From Archilochus colubris (taxonomy: Eukaryota; Chordata; Aves; Apodiformes; Trochilidae), in the NCBI GenBank assembly GCA_023079485.1, contig CM041085.1:93135115-93199114 (forward strand): DNA of 64,000 nucleotides, written 5' to 3'. Shown in pieces: positions 46,709-56,500 of the stretch. Every line of letters starts with the position of its first letter. Within the stretch, counting starts at the first letter, position 1. The position numbers were made by a program, and so were the translations under genes. The notes under the pieces were generated by a model that saw only the letters and a program-made list of their open reading frames with translations, was not told the DNA's origin and searched no databases.

Positions 46709-48549
46709 CTAGACCATGGCACTGAGTGCCATATCGAGTCGCTTTTTAAATGTCTCCAGGGCCGAAGAGTCCACCACCTCCCCAGGCAGCCCGTTCCAAT
46801 GTCTGATCACCCTTTCCGTGAAAAAATTCTTTCTAATAGCCAATCTGAACTTCCCCCGGCACAATTTAAGACCATGCCCTCTTGTCTTATTGAGAGTTGC
46901 CTGGGAAAGAGACCAACCCCTGCCTGGCTCCATCCTCCTTTCAGGTAGTTGTAGAGAGCAATGAGGTCTCCCCTGAGCCTCCTCTTCCTCAGGCTGAACA
47001 GCCCCGGCTCCCTCAGCCTCTCCTCATAGGATCTGTGTTCGAGTCCCTTCACCAGCTTGGTTGCCCTCCTTTGGACCTGTTCAAGGACCTCAATATCCTT
47101 CTTGAACTGAGGGGCCCAAAACTGAACACAGTACTCAAGGTGTGGCCTTACCAGGGCTGAGTATAGGGGCAGAATCACCTCCTTGGACCTGCTGGTGACT
47201 CTGTTTCTGATACATGCCAGGATGCCATTGGCCTTCTTGGCCACCTGGGCACACTGCTGGCTCATGTTCAGCTTCCTGTCAATCCAGACTACCAGGTCCC
47301 TTTCTGCCTGGCTGCTCTCCAACCACTCTGTCCCCAGCTTGTAGCGCTGCATAGGGTTGTTGTGGCCAAAGTGGAGGACCCGGCACTTGGCCTTGTTGAA
47401 GCTCATCCCATTGGAATCAGCCCATCTCTCCAGTCTGTCCAGGTCCCTCTGCAGAGCCCTCCTGCCTTCCAGCTGATCAACACTTCTCCCCAGCTTGGTG
47501 TCATCGGCAAACTTGCTGATGATGGACTCAATCCCCTCATCCAAGTCATCAATGAAGATATTGAACAGGACTGGGCCCAGCACTGATCCCTGGGGGACAC
47601 CGCTGGTGACCGCCCGCCAACTGGAAGCAGCCCCATTCAGCACCACTCTCTGGGCCCGGCCCTCCAGCCAGTTCCTAACCCAGTGCAGAGTACGCTTGTC
47701 CAAGCTGTGGGCAGCCAGCTTTCTCAGGAGGATGCTGTGGGAGACGGTGTCGAAGGCCTTGCTGAAGTCCAGATAGACCACATCCACAGCCTTCCCCTCA
47801 TCCACCAGGCGGGTCACCTGATCATAAAGGGAGATCAGGTTGGTCAGACAGGACCTGCCCTTCCTAAACCCATGCTGGCTGGGTCTGATCCCCTGTCCAT
47901 CCTGCAGGTGCTGTGTGATTGCCCCCAGGATGATCTGCTCCATGACCCTGCCAGGCACTGAGGTCAGGCTGACAGGCCTGTAGTTTCCCGGGTCTTCCTT
48001 CCGGCCCTTCTTGTGGATTGGCGTGACATTCGCCAACTTCCAGTCATCTGGGATGTCCCCAGTGAGCCAGGACTTCTGGTAGATGATAGAGAGAGGCTTG
48101 GTGAGCTCTTCTGCCAACTCTCTCATCACCTTTGGATGGAGTTCATCTGGTCCCATAGACTTGTGGGGATCCAAGCAGCCCAGTAGATCACTGACAGTTT
48201 CCTTCTGGATTGCAGGGAGAGTGTTTAGATTCTTGTCTCCTATAGGCTCCAGAAGCCAGCTGTCATCAGGATAGCCCGTTTTACTGTTAAAAACTGAGGC
48301 AAAGAAAGTGTTAAATACCTCAGCCTTTTCTTCATCTTTGACAATTACATTCCCTTCCATGTCCATTAAAGAATGAATGTTTTCCTTGCCCCTCCCTTTG
48401 CCACTGATGTATCTGTAGAAGGACTTCTTGTTATCCTTCACAGAGGTGGCGAGATTTAGTTCAAGTTGTGCCTTTGTGTCTCTAATTTTTTTCCTACATA
48501 ACTTAACTGTATTCCTGAATTCCTCTTGAGTAGATAACCCTTTTTCCAT
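46709..48549 (-). pseudogene. CR1 ORF2, reverse transcriptase and C-terminal part
   Basis: An open frame of 580 codons with the full CR1 RT: the [20 protein letters not shown] linker, [20 protein letters not shown], motif [10 protein letters not shown], motif [11 protein letters not shown] and catalytic FADD. The last about 75 residues (ending LDMALSAMV at 46709) lie in another frame, because one T is missing in the CTCTTTCCCAGG stretch near 46910 compared with copy A. At the 5' side a one-base shift near 48540 separates it from the endonuclease frame. Over some 420 alignable residues I counted about 14 differences from copy A. Confidence 0.93.
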
Positions 48550-49463
48550 AACCGGTAGGCCCTCTTCTTAATCCTAATTTCCTTCAAAGTCTCTCTGTTG
48601 AGCCAGAGTGGTCGTCTTCCCCGCCGGCTCGCCTTTCGGCACACCGGGATAGCCTGCTCCTGAGCTTTCAAAACTTGCTCTTTGAAGAATGTCCATCCCT
48701 CCTTGACCCCTTTGTTTTCAAGGGCTGTTTCCCAGGATATGCTCCGGACTAGTCTTCTGAAAAGGCCAAAATCTGCCCTCCAGAAGTCTAATGTAGAGGT
48801 TTTATTGACAACCCTCCTTGTGTCCCTGATTATTGAGAACTCTATTATTTCGTGATCACTAAGTCCCAGACGCCCTCCGACCACCACATCCCTCACCAGC
48901 CCCTCTCTGTTTGTAAAGAGTAGATCAAGTGGGGCTCCATCCTTGGTAGGCTCATTTACCAGCTGCATCAGGAAATTATCCTCAATACACTCTAGGAATC
49001 TCCTAGACTGCCTCCTCTCTGCTGTGTGGAATTCCCAGCAGATGTCCTGCAGGTTAAAGTCACCCACGAGAATAAGGGACGACGATTTTGAAACATGTGC
49101 CAGCTGCTTGTAGAAGAGTTCATCACCCTCATCCTCCTGGTTGGGTGGTCTGTAACAGACTCCCACCTCAGTATCAGTCTTGTTGGCCTTCCCCCTGATT
49201 CTTACCCACAGGCACTCCACCTTATTATCACCTACTTCTATTTCTGTGGAGTCAAGAGACTCTCTAACATACAGGGCTACCCCTCCACCTCTTCTACCCT
49301 GTCTGTCCTTTCTGAAGAGCCTGTAGCCACCCATGGCAGCACTCCAGTCATGGGAGTCATCCCACCACGTTTCCATGATAGCGACTACATCATATCTTTC
49401 CTGCTGCACGGTGGCTTCCAGCTCTTCCTGTTTGTTGCCCATGCTGCATGCATTGGTGTACAT
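48456..49463 (-). pseudogene. CR1 ORF2, endonuclease domain
   Basis: 335-residue open frame beginning MYTNACSMGNKQEELEATVQ. It has the apurinic/apyrimidinic-type endonuclease landmarks METWWDDSHDW, GGGVALYVRE, VCYRPPNQED, the catalytic-type VGDFNLQDICWE and SDHEIIEF. It nicks target DNA in the LINE cycle. The frame ends in out-of-frame residues after WKKG, where a one-base indel (AAAAAGGG, near 48540) breaks the join to the reverse transcriptase. ORF2 probably starts between 49463 and the ORF1 stop at 49562. Confidence 0.92.
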
Positions 49464-49561
49464 GCATTTCAGCTGGGCTGCTGATTTGTCCCTTAACTTG
49501 TGCTGTCCACCCTTGGGCTCCTTTCCGGAGGACCTTGTTTCAACCCCTTCCCCCTTCGAAC

Positions 49562-50162
49562 CTAGTTTAAAGCCCTCCTTATTAGACCCGCCAGCTTGTG
49601 GGCTAGAGTCCTTTTTCCCCTGTTAGATAGTTGCAGTCCAGCTGATATGCTGAAATTCATCCCATAGTCAAAAAACCCAAAGTTCTTCCGGTGGCACCAG
49701 TCCCTTAGCCACCTATTGATGAGATATGTTTTCCTGCTCCTCTCCTCATTCATCTGCTCTAATGCAGGGACTGAGGTGAACACCACCTGTGCTCCTGATC
49801 CACCAACTAATCGACCCAGGGCCTTGAAGTCCTTTTAATTGCCCTAGTATTTCTTCCATTGATATCGTCACTGCCAGCCTGGACTACCAGCAGTGGGTAA
49901 TAATCTGAGGGTCGAATTAGTTGAGGGAGTCTCTTAGTAATGTCCCTCACCCGGATTCCTACAGCCACAGTAGGGTACATGCCTTGCACTGGTGTCCTGC
50001 AGTATCCCAGCTCTTCTTGAGCTCTGTCATACTACCTCTGATCCTCACAAGCACCTTTTTCAGTTCCTTCCCTATCTCAGCCCCAATTTTTTGCCAGCTA
50101 ATTTCACTAATTTCAGCTAATTTCACCCTTCTGGTTCTTTCTTTGTACCTGCTTGCATCCAT
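49562..50162 (-). pseudogene. CR1 ORF1 remnant with esterase-like C-terminus
   Basis: Three overlapping frames carry pieces of CR1 ORF1. One has KKVLVRIRGSMTELKKSW (49959-50162), the next RVRDITKRLPQLIRPSDYYP and LLVVQAGSDD (49807-49989), the last LINRWLRDWCHRKNFGFFDY and LSNRGKR to the end LAGLIRRALN (49562-49786). The last two resemble the SGNH-hydrolase (esterase) domain known from CR1 ORF1. At least two frameshifts are needed, one near 49838 where the KRDFKALG-type sequence loses a base. The usual DG-x-HLS-type end of the domain reads AGLQLSN here, so the catalytic histidine may be lost. Confidence 0.8.
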
Positions 50163-50190
50163 TTCTCCTGGCTCTTTTTTCCCCCCCCCC

Positions 50191-50924
50191 CTCTATCTTC
50201 TTGCAAACCCAGCTCTGGTTTCACTTTATATTTTCTATCATTGTGCAGTTTTTATCCACAGCACTCCTAGTTCCAATTTTGTACTGCCTTTCCTGAGGTG
50301 TTTGGGTTTTTTTTGTTGTTTCATTGGTTGCTTTGTTTTTTGTTTTCCCTAATTCACTCTCTTAGACCCACTGAAGCTCAACTTGTTTTGTTTCAAGTTT
50401 TCAATTTCCTCAGTTCCTCAGTGCTCAGTAAATGCAGAGGAGAGCACTCATGCTCCATGTACAGATGTGCAGAATTTGCTTCTGGATCACAGAAATCCAA
50501 ACTAGAAGCTGTATTAAAGGTATTACTCTACACTGGCTGGATCAGTCTCACCTAACAAAGCAAGCATCTACACGAAACCAAAGTGGTTCAGATCAAAAGT
50601 TTCTACAGAGAATGTTTAAGTGGCAACATCCTGAGTTTTCCAACCTGGACAATTGTAAATATATTTGTATGAATTTAGATAAAACATACTTTAGAAATAT
50701 GCCTTAACTCAAAGCATTCGAGTACCAGATCTTTACAGGGCAAGTAACTTTCGGTGTATTTTTTCCTTGAATTTACAATATAACTTACCTATATTTACCC
50801 TCAAGAGAGACTGAAGCAGCTTGACAAAGATTTTCCCAAAGAGCTTGGCCTCTGAATCAAAAGGTTTCAATTGAAAGTGGTAAAATTTTCGAAGATTATA
50901 TGCAGCTAAGTTCAAAATACTGTA
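50191..50924. other. Intergenic, nothing recognised
   Basis: T-rich DNA beyond the CR1 5' side; part could be unrecognised 5' CR1 sequence. No gene was seen. Confidence 0.5.
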
Positions 50925-51635
50925 ATCATAGATATGTTTTTGTTGGAAAACACCTTCAAGATCATCACATTGAAGTGTAAACCTAACACACTGCCAAGTC
51001 CACCACCAAACCACATCCCTGAGCACCACATCTATGTGACTTTTAAATATGTCCAGGGATGGTGACTCCACCACTTCCATTGGTGGGGCCCTGAGAGCAT
51101 CCTGTTCTAATGCCTGACAACCCTTTCAGTGAAGAAATTTTTCTTAATATCCAATATAAGCCTCCTCTGGTACAACTTGAGGCCTTTTTCTCTTGTCCTA
51201 TCACTTGTTACTTGGGAGAGGAGACCAACTCCCACCTCACTACAGCCTCCACTCAGGCAGCTGAAGAAAGCAAGAAGTTGCAGTTTGTTGACTTAGTCTC
51301 CAGACTGAACAACCCCAGTTCCCTCAGCTACTCCTCCTAAGACTTGATCTCCAGACCCTTCACCAGCTTTGCTGTCCTTCCCTGGACTGTCTCCAGCACC
51401 TCAATGCCTTTCTTGCAGTGAGGGGCCCAAAACTAAACACAGGATTTGAGTGTGGCCTCACCAGTGTTGTGTACAGGGACAGCATCACTTCCCTCATCCT
51501 GCTGATCACCCTATTTCCAATACAAGCCAGGATGCTGTTTGCCTTCTTGGCCACCTGGGCACACTGCTGGCTCATAGCATATTCAGCCAGCACTTAACCA
51601 ATCCTTCCAGGTCCTTTTCACCAGGAAATGGGAAA
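50925..51635 (-). mobile_element. CR1 LINE, older 3' fragment
   Basis: The minus strand encodes [20 protein letters not shown] and SRMREVMLSLYTTLVRPHSN, then runs on to a diverged 3' end. The plus strand shows AACACCTTCAAGATCATCAC at the tail side. The frame is broken and the subfamily differs from copies A and B. The distal limit is near the GGTCCTTTTCACC sequence at 51611. Confidence 0.92.
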
Positions 51636-51749
51636 TAATGAGGAATATCAACTAACCTGAATAAGAAGCAGTCCCAGCAATCTTATCTATAAATATGCTA
51701 GAAATTGCCAGATATAGATAAGTAATTTAGTATTATTTTATTTTTGTGG

Positions 51750-51818
51750 GTTGAAGGGTGTTAGGAGGTGATCTTAGAGGTCTTTTCAAACCATGACATT
51801 TATGTGATTCTGTGATAA
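51750..51818 (+). mobile_element. CR1 LINE 3' tail fragment
   Basis: GTGATCTTAGAGGTCTTTTC, then AAACCATGACATTTATGTGATTC: a diverged CR1 3' terminus in plus orientation, about 110 bases from the preceding minus-strand copy. Confidence 0.7.
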
Positions 51819-52235
51819 ATTTTTATGACACTAGGCTTCTATCCCTCATTCTAATGTTACTTGTGTTCCTTGTCTTCAGACTGTTGATATTGAACACTAT
51901 CTGTTGAACTGTCTGACAGTGGCCTCAGGGTTCAGTGGTAATACCAATACTGGAGAAGAATGATAATTTTGTAAGTCACTTAGAACATCCCAGGAAATAC
52001 ATTCCCTAGTCATTATTTTCAAGTTCAGGACTAGAAGGTGTGAATAACCATTTATTCTACATTCTACATGAATCTATTTAGAAAAAAGCTTCGAATGCTT
52101 TTTCCTCTGTTTTTCAGACAAAATGATAATTAATTTAAAGTTTTGCACTCTAAGTTCTACAATCCATTCCACAGCCATAACACTGAGAGAGGAGGGTGTT
52201 CATAACACACCTTCCTTTCCCTAGATTTCCTAGGC

Positions 52236-52260
52236 TTTTTTTTTTTTTTTTTTTTTTTTT
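52236..52260 (+). repeat. Poly(T) run, 25 bases
   Basis: Uninterrupted T homopolymer. No retrocopy body was recognised on its right side, where a minus-strand poly(A) retrocopy would lie. Confidence 0.9.
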
Positions 52261-52970
52261 AACATAGCTAATTAGAAGACTACTTCCATGGATGGTTCTG
52301 AGTCAGACCCTAATTAAACTGCACTTTTTTTTCACTTGAGAAATTTCTTTTCTTCACTGATTTTAGAAAGCATCCATAGAGATTATCTCAAAGATTTTGA
52401 ATTCACCTCCTATATGAGTATGTCATCCGTTATTTAATATTAAAAAAATTCCATGTAATAATATGGTGATTGTCTAGGCATTTAAGAGAGCATTTAAAAT
52501 AGTAAGTACATCCTGGACAATAAGTTTGTTGTCTTGTGTTAATTGACTTAATCATTGATCTACCCCAGTGATATTACTGAATATTTACAACATTTTAAAT
52601 GCCTTATAGCATGCATAAGAAGAAAAATAATCTTCTTTATCCTGAAAATTCCATGGAATTACAGTACAATTGCTCGCTAAAAAGTATTCCTAAATCTTTA
52701 CAGGTTTGAAATTTACTGCACTATGACACTTCTTATCACACACTATCACAGCCTTTGAACTAGTATTCAATATTAGATGAATTCTTAAGCTTAAACACTT
52801 GCCAGTATGTTATTTTCAATGTTTTTATATAAAATATTGCACTAAGGATACTGGCATTTCAACATATCTATTTTTTTGGTGGTTTTTTTAATCAAAATAT
52901 TCTTGTCACATGGATGCTGGTTATTCTAGTGGTTTTCTTTTTTAAAAATGTTCTGCATATAGAGCTATAA

Positions 52971-53014
52971 TATCTATATCTATATCTATATCTATATCTA
53001 TATCTATATCTATA
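52971..53014 (+). repeat. (TATATC)n microsatellite
   Basis: Six perfect TATATC hexamers at 52975-53010 with partial units on both sides. Confidence 0.95.
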
Positions 53015-54472
53015 ATAGATATGCAATAGTCCATGCAAAATTGCAGAAAAAAGATATCTTTACTGCATATTTTTAAACTTCTAAACAGAAAACTTTAATT
53101 TGCATAGGAAGACTAAAAATGCTATTTGCTACCAGTTTTATCTTTGTAAATTCTTTTTACTGCTTGGAAGGTCTTGTACACAGTCAGATGTTTATTGTTA
53201 TTTATTTATGATTTTTATTTCCCATCTGTTTGTTCAGTCTTATCTGACTTGCATTTGTTTATTTTTGCTCAAATAAATTATTACGGGATTGTTTTTAAAT
53301 TTCTTTTGATCATTGCTTATCCAGGTCCTTTTCTCTTTTGATCATGAAGAGAAGTATAAAACAATCTATTTGTGAAATCCTTTCAAATGAAGATAAAACA
53401 GATACATATCCAAAATATCTTTCCCAATATGGAAAGCATGGAGTGAATGCATCACCTCTTTCAAAGTTAACCTTGTACATATTCAAGGAATGTAAATAGG
53501 AAAAAAATATTTACCAGAGTAAGCAAAAAATTGGCTTCAAACTGTTGCCTAAGGGACCTTCATGATGATATAAAATGTTTTAGAGTGGTCATGTGACATG
53601 CTTAGGATGCACATCCATAGCATCTATATTTTTATTATATCTTTATTAATTTTTATTATAGTGCTGTGTAAACAAGTTTCATCGGGCATTTGGATAACTT
53701 GTCTTACAGTCTGGCAGAATTTTTTTCTTCTGCTTTAAGTAGTAACTTAAAAAAGAATCTGATCCTGCAGTTTGTACCCAAGCAAATTGTAAGTTCTTAT
53801 CTTTTGAAGTATCTTAGAATAAGGGTCAAAATATTCCCTACACAAATGAAATGATTAAAGGTAAGAAAAAAGAGCCTCTAGTTTTTTAAAGTAAGAAAAC
53901 ATTTGTATTTACCAACTAACATTAGGTTTTTTTCCTTTGGTCGTTAGTTTGAGATTCCAATTAATGGTCAAAGAGAGAGAAATGGAGGCAGAATAAATCC
54001 ATACTCTGCTTTTATCTTTGTCTACCCGACCACAAAGATCATTTCTGATTTAGTGTAATACTATCATGCATCTCCTAAAGTTCAAAATTAAAATTTACAT
54101 CAAAGAAACCTTCCTTATCTGCACAAATACCTATGCCATATTTTTGTGGCAGTCCAGTTGTTTGATCCACTTTTACATAAAGACATAGCATAAAGCAGGA
54201 CATTGGGGGATATTTACTATGACTAACTTCAGGCTCAGGAGGCTAATTTCTCTAGGCTTCCTCTGTCTTTGGCAGAAGTCCATTGACTACTTCAGAATAG
54301 AAGCCTAGTTTAGTTTGCTCTGAGGTGCCTTCTAAGGAGAAAATATTCTCCCTTTACGGTATAGAAGCCTAGAAAAGTTAAATTTGTTCCTGTGATTCCT
54401 GTATAGCCTCCCCCATCCTCTGTCTCCTCCTACTAATTTGAATTTACCTTTCCTGATCTACACTAACAAGGT

Positions 54473-55448
54473 TGTGGTGGGTTGACCCTGGCTGAATGCC
54501 AAGTTTCCACCAAAGCTTCTCTGTCAGTCCTCAGCAGAACAGGGAAGAAAAGATGGGACAAAATGCTCATGGATCAAGAAAGGACAGGGAGCTGACTCAG
54601 CCATCACACCATGGGCAAATCAGATGCAACTTGGGGAAATTATTTGAATTTATTACCAATCAAATCAGAGAAGAGTAATGAGAAATAAAACTAAATCTTA
54701 AAAACACCTTCCCCCCGCCCCTTGTTCTTCACAGGCTTAATTTTATTCCCAGTTTTCTCTACCTCCTTCCCTCCCATGCATTGCTGAGGGGATGGGGAAT
54801 GGGGTTTGTGGTCAGTCCTTCACGTGTTGCTCCTGTTAGTCCTTCCTCCTCAGGGAAAGGACTCTTCACACTCTTGCCCTGCACCATTGTGGAGTCTCTT
54901 CCACGGGAGGCAATCCTTCAGGAAGTTCTCCAAAATGAATCCTTACAACTGGCTACAGTTCTTCACAGTTTGCTCCACTGTGGGTCTCTTCCACAGCGTT
55001 CAGTCCTTCAGGAACTGCTCCAATGTGGGTCCCCGTGGGGGGGAAGCCATTGGCTTCAGCATGGGCTCCTCTCTCCATGGGTCCACAACTCCTTCCAGGG
55101 GCCTGCTGCAGCTTTCTCCACATCCTTCTTCACTGTACTCGGTGCCTGTAGAGTTGTTTCTCACAGATATTCTCACTCCTCTCTATAGCTGCACTGGTGC
55201 AGGTTTGTTTTGTTTTTTGTTTTTTTTTTTTTTTTGTACCTTATTAAATATATTATCCCAGAGGTGCTACCACCATCACTGATACTTTATGTATGTGTGA
55301 TGATGGGCTCAGCTTTGGCCAGTGGTGGGTCCATCTTGGAGCCAGCCAACACTGGCTCAATCAGACATAAAGGAAGCTTCTAAAGCCACCCCTGTAAGCT
55401 CCTCTAAGCTCCCCTGCTACCAAAACCCTGCCTTACAAACCCAGTACA
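54473..55448. mobile_element. Solo LTR of an avian endogenous retrovirus
   Basis: Begins TGTGGTGGGTTGACCCTGGC and ends ACAAACCCAGTACA, 976 bp with TG...CA ends. The flanks are AAGGT on the left and AAGGG on the right, a 5-bp target duplication with one mismatch. The opening is one I recall as common in bird, particularly passerine, LTRs; I could not search a repeat library. The middle (54886-55040) holds about three and a half diverged copies of a 45-bp unit built on CTTCCACGG and CTTCAGGAACTGCTCC. No retroviral coding region accompanies it. Open frames of 135-158 residues inside it are chance frames. Orientation was not settled. Confidence 0.85.
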
Positions 55449-55899
55449 AAGGGCTGGACTTTCAAAAATCTTGAAAACCACAGATTCACTTTGGTGAATA
55501 TTTACGAGTGTTACATCTTCTTAACAGCCTTCCTGTCTTAGTATGCATGATTGTATATGTATTTAGGGCCCAACTATGACATATGAATATTTTTGTATCT
55601 ATATTAGTTGTTCATTAGGGTAAATATATGAATTATAGAATTGATGTTGTCTATATACCTGTATTACATATCATATGCACATGTTAACTGCCCCTTAGTA
55701 TTCATGTTGGGACTCTAGCACAGTCCTCTAATTTCAGCTCACATTTTTGAAGAGCTGAGTAGTTGGTGATTAATGATTCTATCTCTGCTCTGTACTGTTA
55801 TCATTGTAGTGAAAGTATGGACATTGTATAGTAGAAGTTGAATAAATGTAGAAAATAATTATCTGTTCTCATGAGTTTTCAGTTTTTGTTTGAAAGTGT
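55449..55899. other. Intergenic, nothing recognised
   Basis: AT-rich DNA between the LTR and an old CR1 fossil. Confidence 0.6.
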
Positions 55900-56500
55900 C
55901 TCCGATGGGATTCTGGTAAGCAGATTCCTCACACACTAAAATTTACTCTCCTTCGGTCTAGGGTTGTGATTCTCCTATCTGTCTTGCTTACTTCTCTCAG
56001 AATTTTAAACTCCATGATCTTTAGGTCACTTCAACCAAGGCTGTTCTTGACCTTCACATCTTTGCCCAATTCTTAGTTATGTGAAAGTGGTAGGTCCAGC
56101 AAGGCATCTCCCTAGTCAGATCTTCCTTCATCAGGAGGAACTCGACTTCCTGTCAAAACACACCAGAAATCTCCCAGCAGGTATCAGTGTCTGAAATCCC
56201 CATGAATGCCAAGGCATGTGAAACTGATGAGTCTAAAGAAGTTTTCATCTTCCTGTTTTCCTGATCAGGTGGTATGTAACAGATACATACCACAGTGTCA
56301 CTTACATTGATCAGTTCTCTAATATAATTATAAAAAGGCAGATAAAAACCAATGCAGTGCGTAGTAATGTGATCTGCTCCACCACACCACATTTTCTACC
56401 CCATTGATACCACATCTCTACAGATATAGAAACTGTGTAATACCTCTTGTACATTTCCCACATTGCATCTATTTGTGTAGAGGCAGTAGATACAGGCTCC
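55900..56500 (-). mobile_element. Ancient CR1-like LINE, endonuclease region
   Basis: The layout parallels the endonuclease part of copy B (48830-49330). A SDHE-like tract is near 56010. GGTCCAGCAAGGCATCTCCC is near 56095. CCCAGCAGGTATCAGTGTCT is near 56173. GGTGGTATGTAACAGATACA (coding for the CYIPP-like motif) is near 56270. A residual frame of 79 residues contains VVCICYIPPDQEN. Strongly diverged, so an old insertion. Confidence 0.7.

Larger units (their letters stand above)
46621..50190 (-). mobile_element. Nearly full-length young CR1 LINE (copy B)
   Basis: About 3.6 kb. The 3' end is at 46621 (ATCATAGA units, then TAGGCTGGGTTGGAAGGGAC). Reading leftward on the minus strand, the order from 5' is: ORF1 remnants (49562 to about 50162), ORF2 endonuclease (48456-49463) and ORF2 reverse transcriptase (46807-48549). 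The 5' limit is taken near the C run at 50172-50191 and is uncertain; full CR1 is about 4.5 kb, so some of the 5' end is lost. It is damaged by a few single-base indels but otherwise little diverged. Confidence 0.95.
51819..54472. other. Intergenic, 2.6 kb without recognised genes
   Basis: AT-rich DNA with a 25-base T run (52236-52260) and a hexamer microsatellite (52971-53014); otherwise nothing was recognised. Confidence 0.6.

Noticed and set aside
49095..49626. Plus-strand frames of 129 and 97 codons
   Set aside because: Antisense shadows of the CR1 endonuclease and ORF1 of copy B.
52236..52300. Poly(T) run as the tail of a processed pseudogene on the minus strand
   Set aside because: The sequence to its right shows no coding similarity and no target duplication could be found.
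54781..55282. 135- and 158-codon overlapping frames
   Set aside because: Both are inside the 976-bp solo LTR and arise from its tandem units. No retroviral protein motif is seen.
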